Shown here: one piece after another, positions 27,435 to 36,609 of the stretch
Layout: each line of letters opens with the position of its first letter
Position numbering within the stretch: position 1 is the first letter of the stretch
Source: Mobilitalea sibirica
GTDB lineage: Bacteria; Bacillota; Clostridia; Lachnospirales; Lachnospiraceae
Assembly: GCF_015999265.1 (NCBI RefSeq)
Contig: NZ_JAEAGR010000021.1
Location: 1 to 48,264 of the forward strand
Reading direction: 5' to 3'
DNA: 48,264 bases
Position numbers and translations under genes: made by a program
Notes under the pieces: model-generated
What the model was told of the DNA's origin: nothing
The model's database searches: none
What the model saw: the letters and a program-made list of their open reading frames with translations, nothing else

Positions 27435-27480
27435 CAATGTACTATACCTACAGATGTGAATGAACAAGGAGGATTTTATC

Positions 27481-27885
27481 ATGAAATATTATACAATTAC
27501 CGTAAACGGTAATACCTATGAAGTTTCCGTGGAAGAAAACACCGGTGTAGCAGTATCGCAAGCAACTCCTTTAGCAGCACCTACTCCCGTGAAAACTTCA
27601 GCCCCCAAGGCAGAAGTAAAACAACCGACCCCTGCTAAACCTGCAGCTGCCCCCACAACAAGTGCAGCCGGTGGTGTAAAAGTGAGCTCTCCGATGCCCG
27701 GTAAGATATTATCTCTTAAGGCTAATGCCGGTCAGACGGTTAAAAAAGGTGAAGTTATTTTAATTCTGGAAGCCATGAAGATGGAAAATGAAATTGTAGC
27801 GCCTCAGGACGGTACAGTTGCCAGCATAAATGTTACAGTCGGACAATCCGTTGAAGCCGGAGATTTGCTCGCTACATTAAACTAA
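27481..27885 (+). CDS. Biotin carboxyl carrier subunit
   Basis: This 134-aa protein carries biotin on Lys100 in EAMKMEN, 34 residues from the C-terminus, the standard position. The N-terminal part is followed by a Pro/Ala-rich hinge (about 30-65) and the lipoyl/biotinyl beta-sandwich (VSSPMPGKILSL...VEAGDLLATL). An in-frame ATG at 27460 lies before the SD AAGGAGG, so the start is the ATG at 27481. It shuttles carboxyl groups between the carboxyltransferase and the membrane pump of the cluster. Confidence 0.93.
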   Translation: MKYYTITVNGNTYEVSVEENTGVAVSQATPLAAPTPVKTSAPKAEVKQPTPAKPAAAPTTSAAGGVKVSSPMPGKILSLKANAGQTVKKGEVILILEAMKMENEIVAPQDGTVASINVTVGQSVEAGDLLATLN

Positions 27886-27958
27886 AGGATTTTCATAAGT
27901 TAATTATTTTAATTACTTCTATGTAAATCCCTGAAATTTCTAAGGGAGGTTTTCAGAT

Positions 27959-29113
27959 ATGGACTATATAATTAATACTTTATCCAATCTAGTCGAGAAG
28001 TCCGGTTTCGCTAATATAACCTATAAGAACGGTATTATGATACTCGTTGCCTGTATCTTTTTGTATCTGGCAATCAGAAAGCAATATGAGCCACTTTTAC
28101 TTGTACCGATAGCCTTCGGTATGCTTTTAGTAAACTTATTCCCCGGCATTATGGCTGCACCGTATATTGATGCCAATGGCCATGAAGTGGCAGGCGGATT
28201 ATTATATTATTTTTATATTGGTGATCATTTAGGTATCTTTCCTTCGCTCATATTCCTGGGTGTAGGAGCTATGACAGATTTTGGACCCTTGATTGCTAAT
28301 CCATCAAGCTTTTTGTTGGGAGCTGCAGCACAGTTTGGTATCTATATGGCATACTTTGGAGCTATCTTATTTGGCTTTGAAGACGGAGCAGCGGCCGCCA
28401 TATCTATTATCGGAGGAGCCGATGGTCCAACTTCCATCTTTTTGGCAGGTAAACTGGCTCCGGATATGATGGGACCGATTGCAGTCGCTGCATACTCCTA
28501 TATGGCTTTAGTACCTATTATACAGCCTCCAATTATGAAGCTATTTACTACAAAAAAGGAACGTCTTATAAGAATGGATCAGCTAAGACCGGTTACTAAG
28601 TTAGAAAAAATTCTGTTTCCAGTTATCGTTACGATCGTGGTTGTACTTATTTTACCGGATACCGCTCCATTGGTCGGAATGCTGATGCTCGGTAACTTAT
28701 TCCGGGAGAGCGGCGTTGTACGTAATTTGACCGAAGTTTCATCCAATGCCTTGATGTATATTGTTGTTATTTTACTCGGAACCTCGGTAGGTGCTACTAC
28801 CAGTGCAGAAGCGTTCTTAACAACAAGTACTTTAAAAATAGTAGCTTTAGGTCTAGTAGCATTTATCTTTGGTACAGCATCAGGTGTTTTATTAGGTAAA
28901 TTAATGTGTAAAGTTACCGGCGGAAAGGTAAATCCTTTAATCGGTTCTGCAGGAGTATCCGCTGTTCCTATGGCAGCTCGTGTATCTCAAAAGATGGGTG
29001 CAAAAGAGGACCCGAATAACTTCTTATTAATGCATGCCATGGGGCCGAATGTGGCAGGTGTTATCGGTACCGCGGTTGCAGCCGGAACATTTTTAGCTAT
29101 ATTTGGTAGATAA
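27959..29113 (+). CDS. Beta subunit of Na+-translocating decarboxylase (OadB/MmdB-like)
   Basis: The 384-aa integral membrane protein has about ten hydrophobic segments. It carries the family core GGADGPTSIFLAGKLAP, containing the conserved aspartate that binds Na+ in OadB, together with the C-terminal GSAGVSAVPMAARVSQ and MHAMGPNVAGVIGTAVAAG. In characterised enzymes it decarboxylates carboxybiotin and exports Na+. It follows the biotin carrier by 73 bp with GGGAGG as SD. Confidence 0.92.
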   Translation: MDYIINTLSNLVEKSGFANITYKNGIMILVACIFLYLAIRKQYEPLLLVPIAFGMLLVNLFPGIMAAPYIDANGHEVAGGLLYYFYIGDHLGIFPSLIFLGVGAMTDFGPLIANPSSFLLGAAAQFGIYMAYFGAILFGFEDGAAAAISIIGGADGPTSIFLAGKLAPDMMGPIAVAAYSYMALVPIIQPPIMKLFTTKKERLIRMDQLRPVTKLEKILFPVIVTIVVVLILPDTAPLVGMLMLGNLFRESGVVRNLTEVSSNALMYIVVILLGTSVGATTSAEAFLTTSTLKIVALGLVAFIFGTASGVLLGKLMCKVTGGKVNPLIGSAGVSAVPMAARVSQKMGAKEDPNNFLLMHAMGPNVAGVIGTAVAAGTFLAIFGR

Positions 29114-29165
29114 CTATGAAACATTGAACATACAGACGTTCTCATATAGAACAGGAGGTTTTGCA

Positions 29166-30578
29166 ATGACTGAACAAATAAAAAACCCGGTTAAAATAAC
29201 CGAAACCATACTACGAGATGCACACCAATCACTGATTGCAACAAGGATGACAACGCAACATATGCTTCCCATTCTTGAAAAAATGGATCAAGTGGGCTAC
29301 CATGCTGTTGAATGCTGGGGTGGGGCTACCTTTGACGCATCTTTGCGCTTTTTAAAAGAAGATCCTTGGGATAGGTTAAGGAATCTCAGAGATGGATTTA
29401 AAAATACAAAACTACAGATGTTATTACGGGGACAAAATCTCTTAGGTTACCGTCATTATGCCGATGATGTGGTTGAATATTTTGTACAAAAATCCATAGC
29501 AAATGGCATTGATATTATTCGTATTTTTGATGCTTTAAATGATATTCGTAATTTAGAATGCGCTGTCAAAGCAGCGAACAAAGAAAAAGGCCATGCTCAG
29601 ATTGCTATTGCCTATACCCTAGGTGATGCATATACAACAGAATATTATGTAAATATGGCCAGAAAGATCGAAGATCTTGGCGCTTCATCTATTTGTATTA
29701 AAGACATGGCAGGTTTATTATTACCCTATGAGGCTACTACTTTAGTCAGTGCATTAAAATCAGCAGTAAACATTCCGATCAATGTGCATACGCATTATAC
29801 CAGTGGTGTAGGCAGTATGACATATCTTAAGGCGGTAGAAGCAGGTTGTGATATCGTTGATACAGCTATATCACCCTTTGCACTTGGTACCAGCCAGCCA
29901 GCTACAGAAGTTATGGTTGAAACCTTTAAGGGAACTCCTTATGATACAGGCTTTGATCAGCAGCTACTGGCAGAAATTGCAGATTATTTCCGTCCGATTC
30001 GAGATGAATCCCTTGATACAGGATTATTAAATCCTAAGGTTATGGGTGTAAACATCAAAACTTTATTATATCAGGTACCGGGCGGAATGTTATCCAATCT
30101 TATTTCTCAATTAAAGGACCAGAAAGCGGAAGATAAATATTATGAAGTATTACAGGAGATCCCCAGAGTGCGTAAAGACTTTGGCGAACCTCCCTTGGTT
30201 ACCCCATCCAGCCAGATCGTCGGAACTCAAGCTGTTTTAAATGTATTAGCCGGTGAACGGTACAAAATGGTTACCAAAGAAACAAAAGCATTATTATCAG
30301 GCGAATATGGTCAGACTGTGAAACCGTTTAATCAAGAGGTACAAAAGAAGGTTATTGGAGATAAAAAACCGATTACCTGCCGTCCTGCAGATCTGATTGA
30401 GTCTGAACTTAAAAAAATTGAAGCAGAGATTTCCGATTGGAAAGAACAGGACGAAGATGTATTATCCTATGCTTTATTTCCACAGGTTACAATGGATTTC
30501 TTCCGTTATCGTCAGGCCCAAAGAACAAAAGTGGATGTCACGGAGGCAGATACTGTGAATCAATCCTACCCAGTATAG
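29166..30578 (+). CDS. Oxaloacetate decarboxylase alpha / pyruvate carboxylase B-type carboxyltransferase
   Basis: The 470-aa protein is a PYC_OADA-type TIM-barrel carboxyltransferase: ITETILRDAHQSLIATRM at the N-terminus with the metal-binding aspartate, EWGGATFDASLRFL-like ECWGGATFDASLRFL, the lysine region CIKDMAGLL, and HTHYTSG. It ends without a biotin domain, so it must use the separate carrier, like the 5S subunit of transcarboxylase. The open frame begins at 29103 inside the pump gene, but AGGAGG at 29153-29158 fixes the ATG at 29166. A strong terminator follows. Confidence 0.9.
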   Translation: MTEQIKNPVKITETILRDAHQSLIATRMTTQHMLPILEKMDQVGYHAVECWGGATFDASLRFLKEDPWDRLRNLRDGFKNTKLQMLLRGQNLLGYRHYADDVVEYFVQKSIANGIDIIRIFDALNDIRNLECAVKAANKEKGHAQIAIAYTLGDAYTTEYYVNMARKIEDLGASSICIKDMAGLLLPYEATTLVSALKSAVNIPINVHTHYTSGVGSMTYLKAVEAGCDIVDTAISPFALGTSQPATEVMVETFKGTPYDTGFDQQLLAEIADYFRPIRDESLDTGLLNPKVMGVNIKTLLYQVPGGMLSNLISQLKDQKAEDKYYEVLQEIPRVRKDFGEPPLVTPSSQIVGTQAVLNVLAGERYKMVTKETKALLSGEYGQTVKPFNQEVQKKVIGDKKPITCRPADLIESELKKIEAEISDWKEQDEDVLSYALFPQVTMDFFRYRQAQRTKVDVTEADTVNQSYPV

Positions 30579-30616
30579 GGAATAATATTTAGATATATTC
30601 AATCAGTCAATATATA

Positions 30617-30658
30617 AAACCGAAAAAACACACATAATGTGTTTTTTCGGTTTTTTTT
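30617..30658 (+). terminator. Terminator of the decarboxylase cluster
   Basis: Perfect 16-bp arms (30617-30632 and 30638-30653) with a 5-nt loop are followed by further T residues to 30658. Confidence 0.92.
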
Positions 30659-30868
30659 ACTATTAAACATATTATCACTCCACCATCCAGTACACTGTAA
30701 TATTATCAATAACTAATATAAAAGAAATTATAAAATATCTTTTTTAAAATTTTCTAATTTGCCTAGCCACTATATGGATTAATGATAATTCTTAAGAAAT
30801 CAATACAGTTATTGCAATCATACATTACTATATTAATATTACAAGATTAACACATTTACGAATTATAT

Positions 30869-30897
30869 TTGACAACCGATAATTCCTCTGCTATATT
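30869..30897 (+). promoter_or_regulatory. Promoter of the hybrid histidine kinase gene
   Basis: TTGACA (30869-30874), 17 bp, TATATT (30892-30897): near-consensus sigma-A elements about 70 bp before the coding start. The rest of the 386-bp gap (30659-30868) is AT-rich with nothing recognisable. Confidence 0.7.
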
Positions 30898-30964
30898 AAA
30901 GTCATAAAATGTAAAATTATGATATATTTCGCAAATTTTTGTTTATAATGTTTCATGAAATGCG

Positions 30965-32701
30965 GTGATCAATATAAGTAACATATCTAATATGGTATTT
31001 CATTTATTTGTTGGTAAGGCTTTTGCCGGTTCTATCTCAATGGTATTAATTATCTTATCCTTATCTTTGTTCATTTTAGCTATTTATCTTGAAAAAAAAT
31101 TTGCGAAAATGAACCGTAATATTTATTACAGAGAAGAGCTTTTTAATTCCCTTTGTTCCAATATTGATGACATTTTTCTTATTTATCATATAGGAAACCA
31201 TAAAATAGAATATATTTCTCCTAACACAGATCGAACTCTTGGTATCAGTAGTAATAATATTAAAAAGAATCCGTTCATTATTTTTAATTATTCAGAAAAC
31301 GATTTAAAAACTGAGATAAATCGAATTTTTACCAAAGACATCCTTTTAGAAAATTATGAAACAGAATGTAAATTGCTCAATCCAAAGACACATCAGCTTG
31401 TTTGGCTAATTCTACGGATTTATCCCGTCTTAGATCGACAAACTGTAATTCGATATATTATATGTATCTCAGATTTGACGAAGGAAAAGCAATCTCAGCA
31501 AATACTAAAAGATGCTCTTTTAAATGCACAGAAAGCCAATGAAGCCAAAAAAGAATTTTTGTCCCATATGAGTCATGAAATCAGAACACCGATCAATACA
31601 GTTCTTGGAATGGCACAGATCGCTTCAAACTATTTGGATAACAAAGAAAAGGTTTCTGATTGTTTAAATAAAATTTCGGTGGCTTCAAAGAATCTTCTTA
31701 CCTTAGTAAATAACATTTTAGATATGTCAAAAAAAGACAGTAGCTCATTGCAGTTAACAAAAGAACCTTTCCATATATGCGAATTTTTATTTACATTTTC
31801 TTCAATAATAAAGACACAGGCAGAGCTTAATCAACAAGTGTTTGAATTAACCATAGACCAAATCCAGAATGATTTCTTGTTGGGAGATACATTGCGTCTT
31901 AATCAGATTTTATTAAACTGTGTATCGAATGCGCTAAAGTTCACTCCTACAGGCGGTAATATAAAACTAGAGGTTAGTGAAATTGAGAAACATGGGAATA
32001 AGGCATTATTTCGTTTCACTATCTCTGATAACGGTATAGGAATGAGTAAAGAATTTATTGAGAAAATATTCATCCCTTTTGAACAGGAGGAATTTATTGC
32101 TAAAAAATATGGTGGAAGCGGTCTTGGAATGCCTATTACAAAAAATCTCGTTACCTTAATGGGTGGAAATATATATGTAACCAGTAAACTTAATTTCGGA
32201 ACTACGATCACAATCGATATTGTATTTGAAATCGCTAAACCGGATACAGAAATTGATGAGGATGCAAAAAATATTTCAAAGAAGCTGAAATATGATTTTA
32301 GTGAATACCGTATCTTAATTGTGGAGGATAATGATATAAATCTTGAAATCATATGCGAGATATTAAAACCTTCAAAAATTACAATTGATACCGCTTCAGA
32401 TGGGCTTGAAGCTTTAGAGAAATTCAAGAACTGTAATGCATCCTATTATAATATTATTCTCATGGACTTACAAATGCCTAAAATGAACGGATATGAAACA
32501 GCAAAAGCAATTCGGGAATTAAATCATCCTGATTCTAAAAAAATATGTATCGTAGCAATGTCAGCAGATTCATTTGCAAAAGAAGCTGATATTGCTATAG
32601 AAAGTAATATCAATTACCATATAACAAAGCCGGTAGAGACAGAAGATTTATTTTCCTTATTATATAAAATAATAATAGATCCGGCATACCCAATTATATA
32701 A
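30965..32701 (+). CDS. Hybrid sensor histidine kinase with receiver domain
   Basis: The 578-aa membrane protein has one clear transmembrane segment (about 22-42), a PAS domain (about 60-175), and a HisKA domain with phospho-acceptor H204 in FLSHMSHEIRTPI. The ATPase domain has N box NCVSNALKFTP, DNGIGMS, and YGGSGLGMPI. A C-terminal receiver domain has ILIVEDNDIN and phospho-acceptor aspartate in IILMDLQMPKMNG. The start is uncertain: GTG at 30965 has no clear SD, and an ATG at about 30992 is also possible. The separate Hpt gene downstream suggests a multi-step phosphorelay. No DNA-binding regulator is encoded nearby. Confidence 0.9.
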   Translation: MINISNISNMVFHLFVGKAFAGSISMVLIILSLSLFILAIYLEKKFAKMNRNIYYREELFNSLCSNIDDIFLIYHIGNHKIEYISPNTDRTLGISSNNIKKNPFIIFNYSENDLKTEINRIFTKDILLENYETECKLLNPKTHQLVWLILRIYPVLDRQTVIRYIICISDLTKEKQSQQILKDALLNAQKANEAKKEFLSHMSHEIRTPINTVLGMAQIASNYLDNKEKVSDCLNKISVASKNLLTLVNNILDMSKKDSSSLQLTKEPFHICEFLFTFSSIIKTQAELNQQVFELTIDQIQNDFLLGDTLRLNQILLNCVSNALKFTPTGGNIKLEVSEIEKHGNKALFRFTISDNGIGMSKEFIEKIFIPFEQEEFIAKKYGGSGLGMPITKNLVTLMGGNIYVTSKLNFGTTITIDIVFEIAKPDTEIDEDAKNISKKLKYDFSEYRILIVEDNDINLEIICEILKPSKITIDTASDGLEALEKFKNCNASYYNIILMDLQMPKMNGYETAKAIRELNHPDSKKICIVAMSADSFAKEADIAIESNINYHITKPVETEDLFSLLYKIIIDPAYPII

Positions 32702-32913
32702 CTTCTTCATTTTATACTTTATTGTTTTGATACATAACCTATAACTTAATTTTACGATGAATGTCTATATACCCTTACGGGAAGTTTTCGATAAAATCGA
32801 ACATTTACTGTATCCAATTTATCTTTCTGAATATTGGTGACACTTACATATTTACACTATCTGGATACATATTTGACTGATATTATACTAGAACGATTAA
32901 AGGATGTGATTTT

Positions 32914-33279
32914 TTGGATATTAGAACAGAAAAGCTGATTGAGATTGGAGTTGATGTTCAGATAGTTGTAAATCGACTTGGCGGGAATGAAGCATTGTAC
33001 CTATCTTTATGTAAAAAATTTTTATATGATAATAACTTTAAATTACTTCAGAATGCTCTTATATCGCAAAATTTTACAGCAGCAGAGGGTTTTGCCCATA
33101 CATTGAAAGGTATCGCTGCTAATCTGGGGTTTACCTCTCTTGAGATTTTAAGTAGGTCTTTGTTACAGGATATTCGATTACAGGACTTTCGTTCTTTAGA
33201 GTATCATAATACATATTTAACGGAAGAATATTTCCGTATTAATACTGTATTAATGGAGATTTCAAACCCTGAATGCTGA
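32914..33279 (+). CDS. Histidine phosphotransfer (Hpt) domain protein
   Basis: This 121-aa helical protein is a free-standing Hpt domain with phospho-histidine H62 in FAHTLKGIAANLGF. It probably takes phosphate from the receiver domain of the hybrid kinase encoded 212 bp upstream and passes it to an unlinked regulator. Translation appears to start at TTG (32914) behind AAAGGATG. The gap between the two genes contains short inverted repeats (a GTATCCA/TGGATAC pair) but no clear terminator. Confidence 0.85.
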   Translation: MDIRTEKLIEIGVDVQIVVNRLGGNEALYLSLCKKFLYDNNFKLLQNALISQNFTAAEGFAHTLKGIAANLGFTSLEILSRSLLQDIRLQDFRSLEYHNTYLTEEYFRINTVLMEISNPEC

Positions 33280-33386
33280 TATCTCAAGAAATACAATGCT
33301 TACGGTAAGTCATACTCTCAGCGAGACAGTCGTTTTCATTGTCTGGTTCAAAGTATCATGTATCATCTAATCCAAAGAAAAAGCCC

Positions 33387-33415
33387 TTGACAAAACATCA
33401 TAAATTCGATATACT
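33387..33415 (+). promoter_or_regulatory. Promoter of the ylxM-ffh operon
   Basis: TTGACA (33387-33392), 17-bp spacer, TATACT (33410-33415): near-consensus, with a predicted start near 33422. That lies inside the inverted repeat described next. Confidence 0.75.
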
Positions 33416-33448
33416 ACCACCTGTAAAGAAAATTCCTTTACAGGTGGT
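33416..33448 (+). promoter_or_regulatory. Inverted repeat overlapping the ylxM start site and SD
   Basis: Perfect 12-bp arms ACCACCTGTAAA (33416-33427) and TTTACAGGTGGT (33437-33448) have a 9-nt loop. The 5' arm abuts the -10 box and the 3' arm contains the ylxM SD AGGTGG (33442-33447). It could be a protein operator at the start site, or an RNA hairpin hiding the SD if transcription starts early enough. Confidence 0.6.
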
Positions 33449-33455
33449 GCATTTT

Positions 33456-33830
33456 ATGAATCAGACCGGTCCACAGATAGACAAATTGGATGAAATACTT
33501 CAGCTATCCATATTATTTGATTTTTATGGTGATCTGTTAAATGACCATAAAAGGCAAATCTTTGAGGATTATGTGTTAAATGATTTATCTCTTAGTGAGA
33601 TTGCCGTAGAAAAAGGTATCAGTAGACAGGGTGTCTATGATATCGTAAAAAGATGCAGTCAAGAACTTAAAGATTATGAAAGTAAATTAGCACTGGTTAA
33701 AAAGTTTAAATCGATAAAAGAGAAACTAAATAAGATAAAAGAAATTTCGGTACACTCAAAGTTAAATAATAATTTTACCGAAATAGAAGAAATAGAAACA
33801 TTGGCAGACGATATTTTAAAGGAGCTGTAA
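33456..33830 (+). CDS. ylxM: YlxM/p13-like signal recognition particle-associated protein
   Basis: The 124-aa protein has a helix-turn-helix resembling sigma factor region 4 (DLSLSEIAVEKGISRQGVYDIVKRC, about 45-70) and a coiled-coil C-terminus. This fits the YlxM family, encoded directly upstream of ffh in Firmicutes and linked to SRP function. The frame is open from 33339, but that part would translate across the promoter and hairpin; the SD AGGTGG and the family start (M-N-Q-T) support 33456. ffh starts 6 bp after the stop. Confidence 0.9.
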   Translation: MNQTGPQIDKLDEILQLSILFDFYGDLLNDHKRQIFEDYVLNDLSLSEIAVEKGISRQGVYDIVKRCSQELKDYESKLALVKKFKSIKEKLNKIKEISVHSKLNNNFTEIEEIETLADDILKEL

Positions 33831-33836
33831 TTCGAT

Positions 33837-35180
33837 ATGGCATTTGAGAACCTATCAGATAAGCTACAAAATATATTTAAAAATTTAAAGGGCAAAGGCA
33901 GATTATCTGAAGCTGACGTTAAAACTGCCTTGAAAGAAGTTAAAATGGCTTTGTTAGAAGCCGATGTTAACTTCAAAGTGGTTAAATCTTTCGTAGCATC
34001 CGTCCAAGAAAGAGCGGTAGGACAGGACGTATTAACCAGTCTTACTCCCGGGCAGATGGTAATAAAAATTGTAAATGAGGAAATGGTTAAGTTATTAGGG
34101 GAACAAACAGTAGAACTTAGCCTAAAACCTTCCGGAGAAATCACTGTCATTATGATGTGTGGTCTTCAGGGTGCCGGTAAAACCACAACAACAGCAAAAC
34201 TTGCCGGTAAATTGAAATCCAAGGGTAGAAAGCCTTTATTAGTTGCCTGCGATATCTATAGACCTGCGGCTATTGACCAATTACAGATTAATGGCGAAAA
34301 ACAAGGGGTTAGTGTATTCTCTATGGGAGATAAGCACAAACCGGTCAACATAGCCAAAGCAGCCTTGGAGCATGCAGAAAAAAATGGTTATAATGTTGTT
34401 ATTATAGATACTGCAGGTCGTCTTCATATTGATGAGGCCATGATGGATGAACTTAAGGAAATAAAAAATAGCCTTACGGTGCATCAGACCGTACTTGTAG
34501 TTGATGCAATGACAGGACAGGATGCTGTTAATGTATCTGAAATGTTTAATGAAAAATTAACCATAGATGGTGTTATCCTAACGAAACTGGATGGTGATAC
34601 CAGAGGCGGTGCTGCATTATCAATTCGTGCAGTAACCGGCCGTCCTATTCTATATGCAGGAATGGGTGAGAAATTATCTGATTTGGAGCAGTTTTATCCT
34701 GATCGTATGGCTTCCCGAATCTTAGGAATGGGTGATATCTTAACTCTGATTGATAAAGCACAAGCAGAGTTTGATGAAACTAAGGCCAAAGAAATGGAAC
34801 GGAAGTTTAAAAAAGCTGAATTTGATTTCAATGACTTTTTAGAACAGATGCAACAGGTTAAAAAAATGGGTGGACTTAATGATTTACTCGGTATGCTACC
34901 CGGCATGGGAAAACAGTTAAAAGACGTAGAAATTGATGAAAATGCCTTGTCCTCTACAGAAGCAATTATTTATTCTATGACAAAGAAGGAAAGAGCTAAT
35001 CCGGATATTTTAAATCCATCCCGCAAAAAAAGAATTGCTGCTGGTGCCGGTGTTAGTATTAATGAAGTGAATGCTCTGGTAAAACAATTTGAACAATCCA
35101 AGAAAATGATGAAACAGTTTTCTGGAATGATGGGTGGTAAAGGTAAACGGGGTAAATTTAAAATGCCCTTTGGATTTTAG
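33837..35180 (+). CDS. ffh: Signal recognition particle protein Ffh
   Basis: Ffh binds SRP RNA and signal sequences and delivers ribosomes to FtsY. The 447-aa protein has the N domain, the GTPase domain (GLQGAGKTTTTAKLAG, DIYRPAAIDQL, DTAGRLHID, TKLDGDTRGG), and a methionine-rich M domain ending in KKMMKQFSGMMGG. An SD AAAGGAG sits at the ylxM end. It is followed by rpsP, the normal Firmicutes order. Confidence 0.97.
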   Translation: MAFENLSDKLQNIFKNLKGKGRLSEADVKTALKEVKMALLEADVNFKVVKSFVASVQERAVGQDVLTSLTPGQMVIKIVNEEMVKLLGEQTVELSLKPSGEITVIMMCGLQGAGKTTTTAKLAGKLKSKGRKPLLVACDIYRPAAIDQLQINGEKQGVSVFSMGDKHKPVNIAKAALEHAEKNGYNVVIIDTAGRLHIDEAMMDELKEIKNSLTVHQTVLVVDAMTGQDAVNVSEMFNEKLTIDGVILTKLDGDTRGGAALSIRAVTGRPILYAGMGEKLSDLEQFYPDRMASRILGMGDILTLIDKAQAEFDETKAKEMERKFKKAEFDFNDFLEQMQQVKKMGGLNDLLGMLPGMGKQLKDVEIDENALSSTEAIIYSMTKKERANPDILNPSRKKRIAAGAGVSINEVNALVKQFEQSKKMMKQFSGMMGGKGKRGKFKMPFGF

Positions 35181-35296
35181 TTATTTGTTATGTTATGAAT
35201 GAATAGAAATTGGCCTGCCAATGAACTTGTTCAATAACATTTACAATATATACGGTTCCTGAAAGAACCAAAGAAGAAATTAAGGAGGTGAAACAA

Positions 35297-35539
35297 ATGG
35301 CAGTTAAAATCAGATTAAAGAGAATGGGACAGAAGAAAGCTCCTTTTTATAGAATCGTTGTTTCTGATTCCAGAACACCAAGAGATGGTAGATTCATCGA
35401 AGAGATCGGTACCTATGATCCTACAAAGAATCCCAGTGCTTTCAATGTTAATGAGGAAGCAGCTAAAAAATGGTTAGCAAACGGTGCAAAACCTACAGAT
35501 ACCGTTGGTAAAATATTCAAAAATGCAGGTATTCTGTAA
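35297..35539 (+). CDS. rpsP: 30S ribosomal protein S16
   Basis: This 80-aa basic ribosomal protein has the S16 signature [20 protein letters not shown] and [13 protein letters not shown] at 35288 is in frame, but it belongs to the very strong SD AAGGAGGTGA (35281-35292 region), so the ATG at 35297 is the start. It is followed by khpA, rimM and trmD as in Bacillus. Confidence 0.97.
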   Translation: MAVKIRLKRMGQKKAPFYRIVVSDSRTPRDGRFIEEIGTYDPTKNPSAFNVNEEAAKKWLANGAKPTDTVGKIFKNAGIL

Positions 35540-35574
35540 TCATTTTGAATATGCACTCATATGGAGGTAGTGAT

Positions 35575-35805
35575 ATGAAGGAGTTAGTTGAAGTAATCGC
35601 TAAATCACTCGTTGATCATCCCGATGAGGTTGTAGTTACGGAAAAAGAAACCGATAAGGCAATTGTAGTAGAATTAAAGGTCGCTTCTGACGATATGGGT
35701 AAGGTGATCGGCAAACAGGGCCGTATCGCAAAATCCATACGTACCGTAGTAAAAGCAGCCGCAACGAAGGATGACAAAAAAGTAGTAGTTGAGATTCTGC
35801 AGTAA
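35575..35805 (+). CDS. khpA: KH-domain RNA-binding protein KhpA
   Basis: The 76-aa protein is a single KH domain with the GKVIGKQGRIAKSIRTVVKA loop. KhpA (YlqC) pairs with KhpB/Jag in Gram-positives and binds small and messenger RNAs, affecting cell division and size. The SD GGAGG lies 8-9 nt before the ATG at 35575; the in-frame ATG at 35545 lies upstream of that SD. It lies between rpsP and rimM. Confidence 0.93.
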   Translation: MKELVEVIAKSLVDHPDEVVVTEKETDKAIVVELKVASDDMGKVIGKQGRIAKSIRTVVKAAATKDDKKVVVEILQ

Positions 35806-35811
35806 TCAAAA

Positions 35812-35848
35812 TTGACTACATCAATCATTCATTGATGTAATTGTCTTT
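35812..35848 (+). terminator. Hairpin after khpA
   Basis: ACATCAAT (35818-35825) pairs with ATTGATGT (35831-35838), followed by AATTGTCTTTT. It is a weak terminator candidate just after the khpA stop. Confidence 0.45.
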
Positions 35849-35893
35849 TAAGTTTGCCGTAGCCTGACCAAATTGCTGCATAGAAAGTTCAAG

Positions 35894-35940
35894 GAGGCTG
35901 TCTGTTATGTCCTTACGACATAGTAGTTCAGCTTCTTTTT
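35894..35940 (+). terminator. Terminator between khpA and rimM
   Basis: GAGGCTG (35894-35900) pairs with CAGCTTC (35929-35935), with an inner ATGTC/GACAT stem (35907-35911, 35917-35921), then TTTTT. It separates rpsP-khpA from rimM-trmD at least in part. Confidence 0.65.
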
Positions 35941-35999
35941 GTGCATACTAGTTAGTGATTAAGCAGTCACGAATAAAAAATAAAGGATCGATATAATAT

Positions 36000-36506
36000 A
36001 TGGAAAATTATCTTAGAGTCGGAGTTATAAGCAATACCCATGGGGTCCATGGAGAAGTCAAGGTATATCCCACTACAGACGACCCAAATCGTTTTCAAGA
36101 ATTAAAGCAGGTTATTTTGGATACAGGAAAAGAAATGATCACTTTGGAGATTACAGGTGTAAGATTCTTCAAACAATTTGTATTATTAAAATTCAAAGGC
36201 ATTAACAATATCAATGATATCGAAAAATATAAAGGAAAAGATCTGCTCATTACCAGAGACAAGGCAGTGAAGCTTCAAAAAGATGAATACTTTATCTTTG
36301 ACCTGATTGATTCTGAAGTATATACAGATGAAGGCAATAAACTCGGTGTACTGACTGAAATCTTAACCTCATCGGCCAATGATGTATATGTGGTGAAAAC
36401 TATGGATAACAAAGAGATTTTATTACCTTCAATCAAAGAATGTATCCTTGACATAGATGTTGAAAACAAAAGAATAACCGTTCATTTAATGAAAGGTCTT
36501 ATATAA
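36000..36506 (+). CDS. rimM: Ribosome maturation factor RimM
   Basis: RimM assists late 30S assembly by binding S19. The 168-aa protein shows the N-terminal [27 protein letters not shown] segment and a C-terminal PRC-barrel ([20 protein letters not shown]... [17 protein letters not shown]). It lies between khpA and trmD. AAAGGAT is the probable SD. Confidence 0.95.
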   Translation: MENYLRVGVISNTHGVHGEVKVYPTTDDPNRFQELKQVILDTGKEMITLEITGVRFFKQFVLLKFKGINNINDIEKYKGKDLLITRDKAVKLQKDEYFIFDLIDSEVYTDEGNKLGVLTEILTSSANDVYVVKTMDNKEILLPSIKECILDIDVENKRITVHLMKGLI

Positions 36507-36609
36507 CGCTACAAAGAATATATGGTAAAAATGTTTACCTATTTTCATATTTATAGATCTATAAATTATCTTCATTTATGGCGTATCACATACGCAGATG
36601 GGAGCTAAA

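Noticed and set aside
31903-32427. 174-codon - strand open frame inside the hybrid kinase
   Set aside because: The plus-strand ATPase and receiver domains explain the region; the antisense frame is Ser/Ile/Phe-rich with no motif.
33674-34150. 158-codon - strand open frame over ylxM and ffh
   Set aside because: Antisense to two recognised genes and no SD or domain.
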